Positions 24,365 through 32,657 are shown, numbered from the stretch's first letter. The stretch is DNA of 64,000 nucleotides from Neobacillus vireti (GCF_001026695.1 NZ_LDNB01000006.1:62001-126000), one strand, 5' to 3'. Program-made: numbers and translations. The notes: generated from the letters alone by a model not told the origin.

Positions 24365-25264
24365 ATGAAAAACTACAACTTTTTTACATTAATTATCTTG
24401 ACTACTGTTTTAATGGGTTCATCTTTTGCCATAGGAAAAATAGGATTAGGCTACTCTTCTCCTTTGTTATTGGCTGGGTTACGTTTTTTCCTGGCTGGAT
24501 TTATCATGACTGTTATCGTGATGATACAAAAAAGACCACACCCTAGTGGTATGAAAAATTGGGGAAGAGTGATAATTATAGGATCTCTACAAACAGCGGG
24601 GGTAATGGGATGTATATTTATAAGTCTAAGAACTATTACAGCCAGTGAATCTTCTATTTTAACTTTTATGAATCCGTTATTAGTCATTATTTTTGGCACT
24701 GTTTTAATGGGTAACCGTTATAAATGGTATCAATGGAGTGGAGTTGTCTTAGGCTTCGTAGGTGTAGGGATTACATTAGGCGGCATTAATGATTTTAGAA
24801 TAGGTTTAGTGTTTGGAGCTTCTTCCTCTGTTTTGTGGGCTATTTCCACTTTATTAGTTAATAGGTGGGGTCGGAATTTCGATACATGGGTACTATCTGC
24901 CTATCAAATGCTATTTGGCGGAGGCATTCTTATATTTTTAAGTATATTACTGGAAGAACCTTTCTTTCATATTAATAAGCATTCTATATTTATTCTCCTA
25001 TGGTTAAGCATAATGTCTTCTATTGTTCAATTTGCGGTTTGGTATTTCCTTTTACAAAAGGGAGATCCAGGTAAAACAAGTTCTTATTTATTTCTAGCTC
25101 CCTTTTTTGGTGTTTTGACTGGGAGTGTATTGCTAAATGAACCTATTTCCTATTCGCTTATAGCTGGGGGAACATTTATTTTAATCGGCATCTATCTTGT
25201 AAATAACAATTTTAAAAAAGAAGAGGTAAACAATACTGGTTACCTTCTAAATAAAACAAAGTAA
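24365..25264 (+). CDS. EamA-family drug/metabolite exporter
   Basis: This ten-helix DMT-superfamily transporter of about 299 residues has two EamA repeats: the first begins LTTVLMGSSFAIGKIGL and ends in LGFVGVGITLGG, the second begins FGASSSVLWAISTLLVNRWG and ends in AGGTFILIGIYLV. The start is the ATG at 24365, about 9 bases after GGGAGGGG; the frame is open further upstream but has no ribosome site there. The divergent ArsR-type regulator is its likely repressor. The exported compound is unknown. Confidence 0.82.
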   Translation: MKNYNFFTLIILTTVLMGSSFAIGKIGLGYSSPLLLAGLRFFLAGFIMTVIVMIQKRPHPSGMKNWGRVIIIGSLQTAGVMGCIFISLRTITASESSILTFMNPLLVIIFGTVLMGNRYKWYQWSGVVLGFVGVGITLGGINDFRIGLVFGASSSVLWAISTLLVNRWGRNFDTWVLSAYQMLFGGGILIFLSILLEEPFFHINKHSIFILLWLSIMSSIVQFAVWYFLLQKGDPGKTSSYLFLAPFFGVLTGSVLLNEPISYSLIAGGTFILIGIYLVNNNFKKEEVNNTGYLLNKTK

Positions 25265-25293
25265 TAAAAAATTATATTGAGGAGCAACTAAAG

Positions 25294-25359
25294 GTGAAAA
25301 ATAAAACCTGGAAGGATTACTTTCATGAAATAATTAAGGCATTGTTGCTTTATAAATAA
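25294..25359 (+). CDS. Possible 21-residue peptide
   Basis: GAGGAGC lies about 9 bases before a GTG that opens a 21-codon frame (MKNKTWKDYFHEIIKALLLYK). It follows the exporter by 30 bases. The sequence is amphipathic. It may be a small peptide or the start of a gene lost by deletion; the evidence is only the ribosome site. Confidence 0.3.
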   Translation: MKNKTWKDYFHEIIKALLLYK

Positions 25360-25445
25360 GTATTTTTATTGGAGCTTCTTAGTTTTATCCAATAAGTTAA
25401 ACTAGCCAATCAATCTTAATTAAGAATAAATGGAGGATACATTGA

Positions 25446-25772
25446 ATGTCTGTTAATACAAAAGAATTTAAAGAATCTTACTTTGTAGTAATATTTTCTT
25501 CACAAAGATCAGAAGGTGAAAATGGATATGGGAAGATGGCTCAAGTAATGGAAGATCTAGCTTCAAGACAACAAGGATTCTTAGGAATTGAAAGTGTAAG
25601 AGATAATGAGTTAGGAATTACTATTTCATACTGGGAGTCTCTAGAAGATATAAAGAGATGGAAAGTGAATACAGCTCATAAGGCGGCTCAAATAAAAGGG
25701 AAAAAAGAATGGTATAAGAACTATAAAGTACGAATTTGTAAGATGGAAAGAGAGTATTCTTTTGAAAGGTAA
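25446..25772 (+). CDS. Antibiotic biosynthesis monooxygenase (ABM) domain protein
   Basis: This 108-residue protein has the ABM ferredoxin-like fold pattern: YFVVIFSSQRS, a helix with AQVMEDLASRQQGFLGIESVRD, and the strand-helix ITISYWESLEDIKRWK followed by HKAAQIKGKKEWYKNYKV. Homologues in bacilli are small dimeric proteins of uncertain function, some binding haem or aromatic compounds. TGGAGGATAC precedes the ATG. It follows the EamA exporter by about 180 bases and might share regulation with it. Confidence 0.75.
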   Translation: MSVNTKEFKESYFVVIFSSQRSEGENGYGKMAQVMEDLASRQQGFLGIESVRDNELGITISYWESLEDIKRWKVNTAHKAAQIKGKKEWYKNYKVRICKMEREYSFER

Positions 25773-25811
25773 TTTTATAAGAATTAAGTGATATTATGCG
25801 TGAGGTAAGAT

Positions 25812-25885
25812 TTTAGTTATTCCATTAAAGGGCGCAATTCTTGAAGAGGAATTGTGCCTTTTTCAGTAATAGGGCCATTTTCTTG
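25812..25885 (+). repeat. GGGCGC hairpin repeat, copy 3
   Basis: TAGTTATTCCATTAAAGGGC is followed by CAATTCTTGAAGAGGAATTG and a T-run, a strong hairpin that would also end transcription of the ABM gene. The leading 20 bases are shared with the copy at 35862-35913. The rest of the interval to 26068 holds no gene. Confidence 0.7.
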
Positions 25886-26068
25886 AAAAAGGGATTGGGA
25901 AAATCCCCAAATTTAAAATAGTTGTTAAGATAAAGGGCATGATTCTAGAATATTCTCGGCCATACTCCACGACTAAAGTTGTATAAAACTTCATACCTAT
26001 TTAGGACGGAATAATGATCTGTTACTGATATATTAATGGTAAGAAAATAAAGAAAAGAGGATAAAAAA

Positions 26069-26197
26069 ATGATTAAAGGATTATATGAAGCCCATTTACC
26101 AGTAAAAAGTTTAGAAATTTCAATTGAATTTTACCGAAAACTAGGTTTGAAGTTCGCTTGGCGTGATGAAGACACCGCATTCTTTTGGATTTCTTAA
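26069..26197 (+). pseudogene. Truncated VOC-family gene
   Basis: AAGAGGAT lies before an ATG that opens 42 codons: the typical VOC start HLPVKSLEISIEFYRKLG and then WRDEDTAFFWIS before a stop. Full-length relatives go on for about 80 more residues. The stop comes right before the next VOC gene, so this looks like the 5' remnant of a deleted gene. Confidence 0.6.
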
Positions 26198-26227
26198 TAT
26201 TTATCATTCGTAAAGGAGGAGAAACTT

Positions 26228-26893
26228 TTGAATATTACTGAATTAATCTTACTAACAAACAAAATAAATGAAATGAGGGATTTCTATAAAAATATCCTTG
26301 AACTTCAAATTCTAAGAGATGATTCTAATATCTTTACGGTGCAATTAGGTTCTACTGCTGTTACTTTCCGGGAAACGCAGTCAGATTCAAATCCATTTTA
26401 TCATTTTGCTATAAATATACCAGAAAACAAAATGGAAGATGCCAAGTCCTGGATTAAATCAAAAGTCGCTTTGAATACAGAGGAAGATTCAGATGAAGTG
26501 TTTTTCAAAAGTTGGAACGCCCATGCTATCTATTTTGAAGATCCATCTGAAAATATAATAGAATTTATTGCTCGTCACAATTTAAGAAATGGAGTCGAGC
26601 ATAATTTCTCATCCGATGATTTGGTCAATATTAGTGAGGTTGGATTAGTAGTTGATGAAGTGATTCCATTTGTAAGGAAGTTAAATGAAATTGGTATTCC
26701 TAATTGGAGAGATGATAGTGAAGGGTTAACCCCAGTTGGAGATGAAAATGGTCTTTTTATAACAGTAAAGAATGGGCGCCGTTGGTTTTTCTCTAATAAA
26801 GACGCAAAGTTCTACCCTTTTGAAGTATCCATTGAGGGGATTGGGAAGGTTTCGTTCCATAACAAAAAAGGTGAAGTATTAATAAAAAAATAA
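26228..26893 (+). CDS. Two-domain VOC-family (CppA-like) protein
   Basis: This 221-residue protein has an N-terminal VOC domain (LLTNKINEMRDFYKNILELQ to YFEDPSENIIEFIARH) and a second degenerate VOC-like half (SEVGLVVDEVIPFVRKLNEIG to ENGLFITVKNGRRWFF). The layout resembles proteins annotated in Bacillus as CppA-like glyoxalase family members. Translation starts at TTG 26228, 9 bases after AAAGGAGG. The preceding truncated VOC gene may be a former neighbour or the loser of a recombination. The function is not known. Confidence 0.72.
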   Translation: MNITELILLTNKINEMRDFYKNILELQILRDDSNIFTVQLGSTAVTFRETQSDSNPFYHFAINIPENKMEDAKSWIKSKVALNTEEDSDEVFFKSWNAHAIYFEDPSENIIEFIARHNLRNGVEHNFSSDDLVNISEVGLVVDEVIPFVRKLNEIGIPNWRDDSEGLTPVGDENGLFITVKNGRRWFFSNKDAKFYPFEVSIEGIGKVSFHNKKGEVLIKK

Positions 26894-26901
26894 CTGTCTT
26901 C

Positions 26902-26970
26902 TTCAACAATCGGGCGCTATCCTTGAAGATGTATAAGCGCTCATTTTTCATTTAAGGGACAGATTGTTTA
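26902..26970 (+). repeat. ACAATCGGGCGC-family repeat, copy 4
   Basis: CAACAATCGGGCGCTAT, an imperfect hairpin with AAGCGCTCA, a T-tract and AAGGGACAGATTGTT follow the VOC gene directly. Confidence 0.65.
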
Positions 26971-27029
26971 GGAACGATTATAGGTCCCGAATAGAGCTTT
27001 ATATATGGTAATTAGAAAATGCAATTAGC

Positions 27030-27058
27030 TTGACTTAAAATAATTAAGTAGATATAGT
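27030..27058 (+). promoter_or_regulatory. Sigma-A promoter with an embedded operator for the Rrf2 gene
   Basis: TTGACT (27030-27035) and TATAGT (27053-27058) are 17 bases apart. An inverted repeat ACTTAA-N5-TTAAGT (27033-27049) fills the spacer, in the position expected for autorepression. Confidence 0.7.
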
Positions 27059-27095
27059 GGATTCGTAATATCTCTTATTGGGGTGAACTATAAAG

Positions 27096-27497
27096 ATGAA
27101 ATATTCAAAAGCGACGAATTATGCACTTCATACGATGTTATTTCTAGCAGTTGCTACTCCTGAGAGACATGTAGGTGTGCATCAACTTGCTGAACGTCAA
27201 GAGGTTTCTACTACGTATTTGTCCAAAATATTGACTAAGCTTGTTAAGGCTGGAATGGTAGAATCAATTTCTGGTGCTAATGGTGGGTATAAGTTAAGAC
27301 CTAATTGGGAGAGTATATCTTTTTTAGATATTATTCAGGCAATTGAAGGTCCAACATCATTATTTGACTATTGTTTAGGTCATAATCCTGAGTGTTTGAT
27401 ACAACAGGTCATGATCTCTGCAGAAGAAAAGATGTTGAATGAATTAAAACACCAAAAAATAGTTGATTTAGCAAAACAAATGGCAGTGGCTCCATAA
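27096..27497 (+). CDS. Rrf2-family transcription regulator
   Basis: This 133-residue regulator has the Rrf2 winged helix (ATNYALHTMLFLA, VHQLAERQEVSTTYLSKILTKL, GANGGYKL). The C-terminal part contains two cysteines in DYCLGHNPECLI, where Fe-S members such as IscR and NsrR have three, so it may be a thiol-based sensor rather than a cluster protein. The ATG follows GGGGTGA by about 10 bases. It precedes a thioredoxin-reductase-like flavoprotein by 89 bases, a common pairing in bacilli, and probably represses both through the dyad in its promoter. Confidence 0.85.
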   Translation: MKYSKATNYALHTMLFLAVATPERHVGVHQLAERQEVSTTYLSKILTKLVKAGMVESISGANGGYKLRPNWESISFLDIIQAIEGPTSLFDYCLGHNPECLIQQVMISAEEKMLNELKHQKIVDLAKQMAVAP

Positions 27498-27586
27498 GTC
27501 ACGCTTTTTACTCCAATTATAGATATTAAAGAGTTATAAAGTCGTTAATTAGCCGATAATAATTAAAAAGTAAAGGGTGAAGAGAT

Positions 27587-28492
27587 ATGAATATTTATGA
27601 TTGTATTATTGTTGGAGCAGGACCAGCTGGATTAAGCTCAAGTTTAACTTTAGGAAGAGCTAGAAGGAAAATTGCTGTATTTGACAATGGAACAAATAGG
27701 AATAGAGTTACACATGAGTCACATGGATTTATTACTCGAGATGGTATTAAACCACAAGAGTTTAAAGAAATCGGATTAAATGAGATGAAAAAATATCCAT
27801 CTGTATCCTACTTTAATACAACGGTTACTGAAATAATCAAAGATTTTGCTAATGAACTATTTATCGCCAAAACCACGGATGGTCGGGAATTTGTTACAGA
27901 AAGGATTATATTAGCCACGGGTATTCAAGAGGTTTTTTCTATCGAAGATGTAAGAAATTTTTACGGAAAAAGCCTTTTTAGCTGCCCTTATTGTGATGGT
28001 TGGGAGCTAAGGGATAAGCCATTAATTGTTATGGCAGAAAAAGAAGAGCATGTACTGCATATGACAAAATTAATTTATAACTGGTCGAAGGATATAGTTG
28101 TCATAACAAATGGAGTTGAACTATCTAAAGAAGGAGTTCAAGAGTTACACAAACGTAATATCAAAATAAAATCGGAGCCGATAAAAAACTTAATAGGTGA
28201 TGACGGTTATCTACAAAAAATTGAATTTATATCAGGAGAAACGATCATAAGATCAGGTGGGTTTGTTGTTCCATCTTTTTATCGCCCCAATCAATTTGCT
28301 GAAAAGCTTGGGTGTGAAGTACAAGAAAATGGAACAGTTGTAACAGATGGTGTTGGTAGAACAACACAAAAAAATATATATATTGCTGGAGAAACTGAAA
28401 AATCCGGACCTTCCTCATTAATTATCTCTGCTGCCGATGGTAATAAAGCTGCAGTTTCCGTAAATACTGATTTAACTATGGAACGTTTTTGA
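27587..28492 (+). CDS. Thioredoxin-reductase-like FAD/NAD(P)H oxidoreductase
   Basis: This 301-residue flavoprotein has the FAD motif DCIIVGAGPAGLSSSL at the N-terminus, a CPYCDGWE motif where thioredoxin reductase has its active-site CxxC, and the C-terminal FAD motif region NIYIAGETEKSGPSSLIISAADG. Proteins with CPYCDGWE are a distinct branch often annotated as pyridine nucleotide-disulfide oxidoreductases. AAAGGGTGAAGAG precedes the ATG. The upstream Rrf2 regulator suggests a response to oxidative or electrophile stress. The partner thiol protein is unknown. Confidence 0.85.
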   Translation: MNIYDCIIVGAGPAGLSSSLTLGRARRKIAVFDNGTNRNRVTHESHGFITRDGIKPQEFKEIGLNEMKKYPSVSYFNTTVTEIIKDFANELFIAKTTDGREFVTERIILATGIQEVFSIEDVRNFYGKSLFSCPYCDGWELRDKPLIVMAEKEEHVLHMTKLIYNWSKDIVVITNGVELSKEGVQELHKRNIKIKSEPIKNLIGDDGYLQKIEFISGETIIRSGGFVVPSFYRPNQFAEKLGCEVQENGTVVTDGVGRTTQKNIYIAGETEKSGPSSLIISAADGNKAAVSVNTDLTMERF

Positions 28493-28578
28493 TTATTGTA
28501 ATAATATTGCCTGTTCTTATTCGGACAACGAGTTTGAGAGTTAAAAAAAGTACGAGCTAGCTTCTACAGCCTTTGATC

Positions 28579-28632
28579 TTCAACAATCGGGCGCATTTCC
28601 TGAGTAAAGAAAAGCGTCCTTTTCTTTGTGTT
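28579..28632 (+). repeat. ACAATCGGGCGC-family repeat, copy 5
   Basis: CAACAATCGGGCGCATTTCC pairs loosely with AAGCGTCC, followed by a T-tract. It lies between the flavoprotein gene and the recombinase gene. Confidence 0.65.
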
Positions 28633-28763
28633 TCAAGGTTTCTCATAGTTTGGTAATTAGTTATTGTATGCGATTGTTGAATAACTTGCGTATGAAAGTT
28701 CCTCTCTTTGAACATAATTGAATCTAGATTAATGGATTTAAATAGTAGGAGAGTGAAAGGGTC

Positions 28764-29606
28764 ATGTTATTATCAGAAGCGTGGAAAAAGTATCAACAAG
28801 ATAAAAAAATTGAGGGATATTCACCACTTACATTAAAAACATATTGTTTTCAATATAATCTCTTGTTACGATTTTTTGGTGATATTGACATGAGTGAAAT
28901 TACTACTGAGAAACTAAAAGAATATCTAATTAAGGTAGGAGATCACTTAAAGCCATCTAGTTTAGGGCATAGGGTTCGTTGCATTAAATCACTATTCAAA
29001 TGGACACATGAAGAAGGCTATATCCCTAAAAATCCTGCTGCTAAATTGAAAGAGCCGAAATTAGGTAAAAGAATTCCAAAGTTCCTTTCAGAACTAGAGA
29101 TAGAACATCTAAGAGAGGCTTGTCACACAACGATGGAGAATGCGCTGTTTGAGTTTATGTATTCGACCGGATGCCGTATTGGGGAAGTTGTAAAATTAAA
29201 TCGTGATGATATTAATTTCTCTACGAATTCAGTCATTGTACAAGGGAAAGGTGATAAAGAAAGGGAAGTGTACTTTAATACTCGTTGCTCCATTTGGATT
29301 AAAAGGTATCTAGATGAGCGAGTTGATGAGGAACCCTGTTTTTTTGTTACGGAAAGAAGGCCAAACAGGCGTATGAGTATTGATAATCTGAGATATATTA
29401 TCAAACGCATATCCAATCGTGCTGGGATAAAAAAGAGTATCCATCCTCATCAATTACGACACAGCTATGCTACACATATGATTAATAACGGTGCGCCACT
29501 TGAAGTAATCCAGAGCTTGCTTGGTCATGAGAAGAGTGAGACCACAAAAATATATGCCCAGCTAAGTGGAAAGTTGAGGCACGACTTTTATAGTAAATAT
29601 TTTTAA
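28764..29606 (+). CDS. Tyrosine recombinase (XerC/D-like integrase)
   Basis: This 280-residue site-specific recombinase has a SAM-like core-binding domain (about 1-95) and a catalytic domain with the conserved residues: Arg in TGCRIGEVVKL, Lys in VQGKGDKEREV, the HxxR motif HPHQLRHSYATH, His in LLGHEKSETT and the nucleophile Tyr in KIYAQLS. Its size is that of Xer and cassette or transposon integrases, without a phage arm-binding domain. AGGAGAG precedes the ATG by about 10 bases. No excisionase, phage or transposase gene is nearby; it sits inside a series of short gene modules with hairpin repeats, so it may mobilise DNA in this region. Confidence 0.88.
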   Translation: MLLSEAWKKYQQDKKIEGYSPLTLKTYCFQYNLLLRFFGDIDMSEITTEKLKEYLIKVGDHLKPSSLGHRVRCIKSLFKWTHEEGYIPKNPAAKLKEPKLGKRIPKFLSELEIEHLREACHTTMENALFEFMYSTGCRIGEVVKLNRDDINFSTNSVIVQGKGDKEREVYFNTRCSIWIKRYLDERVDEEPCFFVTERRPNRRMSIDNLRYIIKRISNRAGIKKSIHPHQLRHSYATHMINNGAPLEVIQSLLGHEKSETTKIYAQLSGKLRHDFYSKYF

Positions 29607-29652
29607 ATCTTTAACCGAAATCGAGGCATGCATATGAAAAGGCATGCTTTTT

Positions 29653-29680
29653 TGTTCGGGCCATTTAATGGAGGAAGAGG
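29653..29680 (+). repeat. GGGCCATTTAATGGAGGAAGA repeat, short form (copy 6)
   Basis: This is the right half of the repeat family, 46 bases after the recombinase stop. A small GGCATGC stem precedes it. Confidence 0.55.
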
Positions 29681-29834
29681 TTGCATTAACCCCACTTTTT
29701 TATCAGCATCAAGCACAATTGAGAGAGCGTAATAGTTGATTTAGTAAAACATCGCAAAAAAGGACTTGTACACCTGAAAAGTGAATTATATAAATAAATA
29801 TATATATATATATTTTGAAGGGAATGAAGCATAC

Positions 29835-30251
29835 ATGAATTACAATATCATTTCAACACTAGATGAACAACAAATCAAAGAACTCTACGAATTATACCAA
29901 CAAGAATGGTGGACGGATAACCGAAAGTTTGAAGACGTGTTGTTAATGCTTGAAAACACAGACATCCTCATCGGAATATGTGAAAATAAAACTAATAGAC
30001 TTATTGGTTTTTTACGTGTTCTTTCAGATTTTGTCTATAAAGCTTTAATATTCGATGTTATTATCCATGAAGAGTATCAAGGAAAAGGTTTGGGACGGAT
30101 ATTGTTAGATCAAGTAACGACACACCCTAAACTTCAATCTGTGCAACACTTTGAATTGTATTGTAAATCTGACAAAATATCTTTTTATGAAAAATGGGGA
30201 TTCACTAAAGAAATTGGTGATATTAACTTCATGAGGAAAACCGTCAAATAG
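29835..30251 (+). CDS. GNAT-family acetyltransferase
   Basis: This single GNAT domain of 138 residues has the acetyl-CoA loop EEYQGKGLGRILLDQV and the C-terminal YEKWGF. A conserved N-terminal segment YELYQQEWWTDNRKFEDV occurs in one Bacillus subgroup. GAAGGGAATGAAG precedes the ATG at 29835; the longer frame from 29781 begins with a low-complexity stretch and is less likely. It is monocistronic. The substrate is unknown. Confidence 0.78.
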   Translation: MNYNIISTLDEQQIKELYELYQQEWWTDNRKFEDVLLMLENTDILIGICENKTNRLIGFLRVLSDFVYKALIFDVIIHEEYQGKGLGRILLDQVTTHPKLQSVQHFELYCKSDKISFYEKWGFTKEIGDINFMRKTVK

Positions 30252-30742
30252 CAAATTTTCACTTTCGATAAGGGAGATTATGTGAAATAGACATACAAAT
30301 TATTGCGCTTTTCTTATTCCTCAATATCGCTAATAGAAGATTTGTTGATTATTCCAGAAAAGGGCGCTTTTCTGAAATAAGGAAAGCGTCTTTCTTCATG
30401 AAAAGGGCCATTTAATGGAATAAGACTTCTAATTACAAAATGGATATTTAGGTTTATATATAGATTCCTTTAGTTGAACAGCGGGGTTGCTGCTGCGATC
30501 CTGTTTTTTATTGAGCTATCATGAAAATAAGTATCCCTTTAGACATTAAAATAGGCAATACTTAAGAAGACCCTGCTCAATCGTCCAAAAAAAGAGGTAG
30601 GCGTGACTGGATTAAGGTCAGTATCAGTATTGATAGTTCTTAGCCCATTTTCATTCTTTGTGGTGCAGCTCTGCTGAATGGGTGGGTAACGGGCAGGTTT
30701 GTCGAATAAGATGGTTAGCGAATCCCTATTATGGTAAAGAAA
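30252..30742. repeat. Repeat-rich gene-free stretch (copy 7 and duplicated segment B)
   Basis: It holds the hairpin repeat at 30351-30425 (AAAGGGCGCTTTTC with GAAAGCGTC, then GGGCCATTTAATGGA), a GTTGCTGCTGCGATCC word at 30485-30505 that resembles GGCAGCGGCGATCCC at about 36010, and the diverged 190-bp segment at 30545-30715 shared with 22515-22720. No gene was seen. Confidence 0.6.
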
Positions 30743-30743
30743 A

Positions 30744-30775
30744 GAAGCCCTTCTGAGGTACCTCTGAAGGGCTTC
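30744..30775. terminator. Bidirectional terminator at the end of the first lysE-like gene
   Basis: GAAGCCCTTCTGAGG and CCTCTGAAGGGCTTC form a nearly perfect 15-bp stem with TTTCT on one side and AAAGA on the other. Confidence 0.85.
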
Positions 30776-30835
30776 TTTCTATATATGAATCGACTTAAAC
30801 TTGAATATTCGTAGGGGGGCATTCTTAGATTAAGT

Positions 30836-31468
30836 TTAGTTAGGGGCTTTTGTTTGCAGTAGTTTAATCCCCATGCCGATAAAAATTATTCCTGTAATTT
30901 TGTTTAAAATCATTCCTATTTTTTGGTTTCCTCTAAGTTTTTTTGTAACATAAGAAGAAAAATAAGCCACAAATAAACACCATAACAACCCAGTGGTTGT
31001 AAAGGTCAGTCCCAAGATGAGAAATGGAATGGGTCCTGAAGCCTTTGTTTCTATGAATTGTGGAAGAAACGCAATAAAAAACAAAGATACTTTTGGATTT
31101 GTAAGACTCGTCAAAAGTCCTTGCACATATAGTTTCTGTATATTTAGTTTGTCGGATGCAGCTGCCTGAAACGCTAAATTGGACTTATCAAGTAACATGC
31201 GAATCCCTAAATACACTAAATACATAACACCTATAATCTTAATGGTATTAAATAAGAAAACAGATTTAACAAGTATCATTGATAAACCAAACGCAACGAA
31301 CAACGTGTGAGTCAAAGAACCAGTAATAATACCCAAAACAGAATATACACCAGCTTTTCTGCCTTGTGACATACTTCTCCCAACGATATACATCGTATCT
31401 GCACCTGGAATTAAATTCAACAAAATTCCTGTTAGTAAAAATACTTCATAATGAATTATTCCGTACAA
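30836..31468 (-). CDS. LysE-family amino-acid exporter, paralogue 1
   Basis: This 210-residue, six-helix protein of the LysE/RhtB family begins with the characteristic segment LLNLIPGADTMYIVGRSMSQGRKAG and has LTSLTNPKVSLFFIAFLPQF in the middle. Such proteins export amino acids or derivatives. Translation starts at TTG 31468, about 10 bases after AAAGAGGTG on the minus strand. A second LysE gene of the same length lies at 36140-36772. No regulator is adjacent. The substrate is unknown. Confidence 0.85.
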   Translation of the reverse strand: MYGIIHYEVFLLTGILLNLIPGADTMYIVGRSMSQGRKAGVYSVLGIITGSLTHTLFVAFGLSMILVKSVFLFNTIKIIGVMYLVYLGIRMLLDKSNLAFQAAASDKLNIQKLYVQGLLTSLTNPKVSLFFIAFLPQFIETKASGPIPFLILGLTFTTTGLLWCLFVAYFSSYVTKKLRGNQKIGMILNKITGIIFIGMGIKLLQTKAPN

Positions 31469-31581
31469 ATTAATTAAGCACCTCTTTCTTTTTTTAGGGT
31501 GCCCTTATTGATAATACAGCATCATCTATGAAAATAAAAGTTTTTTTATGTAGCTATCCCAAAATTGTGAAAAAATGCACT

Positions 31582-31696
31582 TAAACTATCGGGCGCAATT
31601 TTGCAGCAAGAATTACGCTCTTTCTTTATGTTAAGGGCGCAATTCTTGAAGAAGAATTGTGCCTTTTTCAGGAATAGGGCCAGATTGTTGAGCAAC
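31582..31696 (+). repeat. Double copy of the GGGCGCAATT hairpin repeat (copy 8)
   Basis: Two hairpin units follow each other: ATCGGGCGCAATTTTG with CAAGAATTACGCTC, and AAGGGCGCAATTCTTG with AAGAATTGTGCC, each with a T-run, followed by AATAGGGCCAGATTGTTG. It lies in a gap between two minus-strand genes, yet the repeat keeps the + orientation. Confidence 0.75.
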
Positions 31697-31768
31697 ACAA
31701 ATAGAAAATGATCAAACTTTTTTTATGAAATGAACTTGTTTTGATTAAATTTTAATTTAAAACAACCT

Positions 31769-31804
31769 AAAACACACCAGTATGTGTAATCACTGGTGTG
31801 TTTT
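31769..31804. terminator. Terminator of the His-rich gene
   Basis: AAAACACACCAGT and ACTGGTGTGTTTT make a 13-bp perfect stem with a 10-base loop, 20 bases beyond the stop of the minus-strand gene. Confidence 0.85.
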
Positions 31805-31823
31805 GGGTATTTTATTTACTGTA

Positions 31824-32165
31824 TTACATAACAGTCACTAACTCTATAGGTCCATGATCATCACAATGGTCTCCATGAGCATGGTGAAGACGGCCGTTTA
31901 CTAGGTAGTCCATATGGTCACCATGAGGAACCAATTCATGACCACAGTCGCCATTATGATGACATCCACAATTCATAGGAGCGCATATATCTGGATTTGT
32001 CTCTGATACAGGAATTTTACATTCATCCCAATGTCCATTATGTTCATGATGGAGATGGCCATTATGAACAAAATCAATGTGATCATCATGCTTAATTTTC
32101 GTATGACCACAAGCAACACTATGCCTATGTGGGTGTTGTACATGCATTTCGTGCTCTTTTCCCAT
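31824..32165 (-). CDS. Histidine-rich metal-binding protein
   Basis: This 113-residue protein is extremely rich in His, Asp and Cys, and has two similar blocks: HDDHIDFVHNGHLHHEHNGH followed by a cysteine, and HGDHMDYLVNGRLHHAHGDH followed by a cysteine. A central CGCHHNGDCGH segment joins them. Such composition points to binding of zinc, nickel or copper, as storage or as a chaperone. The start is the ATG at 32165, 6 bases after AGGAGGAG; the longer frame from 32201 runs through the ribosome site. It lies about 350 bases from a divergent Zur-controlled operon, so a zinc role is plausible, but no Zur box precedes it. Confidence 0.75.
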   Translation of the reverse strand: MGKEHEMHVQHPHRHSVACGHTKIKHDDHIDFVHNGHLHHEHNGHWDECKIPVSETNPDICAPMNCGCHHNGDCGHELVPHGDHMDYLVNGRLHHAHGDHCDDHGPIELVTVM

Positions 32166-32359
32166 TATTCTCCTCCTATTTAAAGGTACTTGTCCTAACA
32201 TTAGTATGCTAACCCTAATACACCTTCATTAAACGTTTTATTTGGCTGTAATAATGGTGAAAATTATTTATTTTCGAAGTTGAATTGGACATAACAAACA
32301 GATGGCTTTATCGAAGTTCCCTTCTTCGGAACTTTAAGTGATTATTGACTTATAACGAT

Positions 32360-32422
32360 CTTAAACAATAGGGTACAATTCCAAGAATTGTGCTCTTTCT
32401 TTATGGTGAGGGTAATTTAATG
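32360..32422 (+). repeat. Hairpin repeat, copy 9
   Basis: AAACAATAGGGTACAATTCC pairs with GAATTGTGCTC, followed by a T-tract and AGGGTAATTTAATGG. It lies between the His-rich gene and the Zur operon. The rest of 32166-32511 shows no gene. Confidence 0.65.
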
Positions 32423-32511
32423 GTATATTTGGACTTCAATGCCTAAATCGCGCTTTGTTAAAGGATTAACGCAATGGGGGGCGGGCACCTTTTTTATGGT
32501 TAAGAAGAAAC

Positions 32512-32541
32512 TTGCAAATCGTAATAATTACGTTTTATAAT
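32512..32541 (+). promoter_or_regulatory. Promoter overlapped by Zur box 1
   Basis: AAATCGTAATAATTACGTTTT (32516-32536, one base more than quoted limits in the family consensus AAATCGTAATNATTACGATTT) lies between TTGCAA (32512-32517) and TATAAT (32536-32541). Occupied Zur would cover the whole promoter, so the operon should be on only under zinc limitation. Confidence 0.88.
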
Positions 32542-32606
32542 GGAGTGAGAAAACCTGTTGTTATGTTTCTGCAGTAAGATTGATTTAAGAAGAAAGTTTA
32601 ATCTGT

Positions 32607-32627
32607 AAATCGTAATAATTACGTTTT
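32607..32627 (+). promoter_or_regulatory. Zur box 2
   Basis: A second site identical over AAATCGTAATAATTACGTTT lies 91 bases downstream of the first and 31 bases before the rpsN start. No good promoter overlaps it, so it may act as a roadblock or help a second Zur dimer bind. Confidence 0.85.
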
Positions 32628-32657
32628 AATAACAATATAAATGAAGGAGAATTAATA

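Noticed and set aside
28764..29606. Prophage integrase
   Set aside because: No phage structural, lysis or repressor gene lies within the window, and the protein lacks an arm-binding domain.
32546..32578. Leader peptide MRKPVVMFLQ between the two Zur boxes
   Set aside because: The GTG start overlaps the only possible ribosome site and the frame has 10 codons; nothing supports translation.
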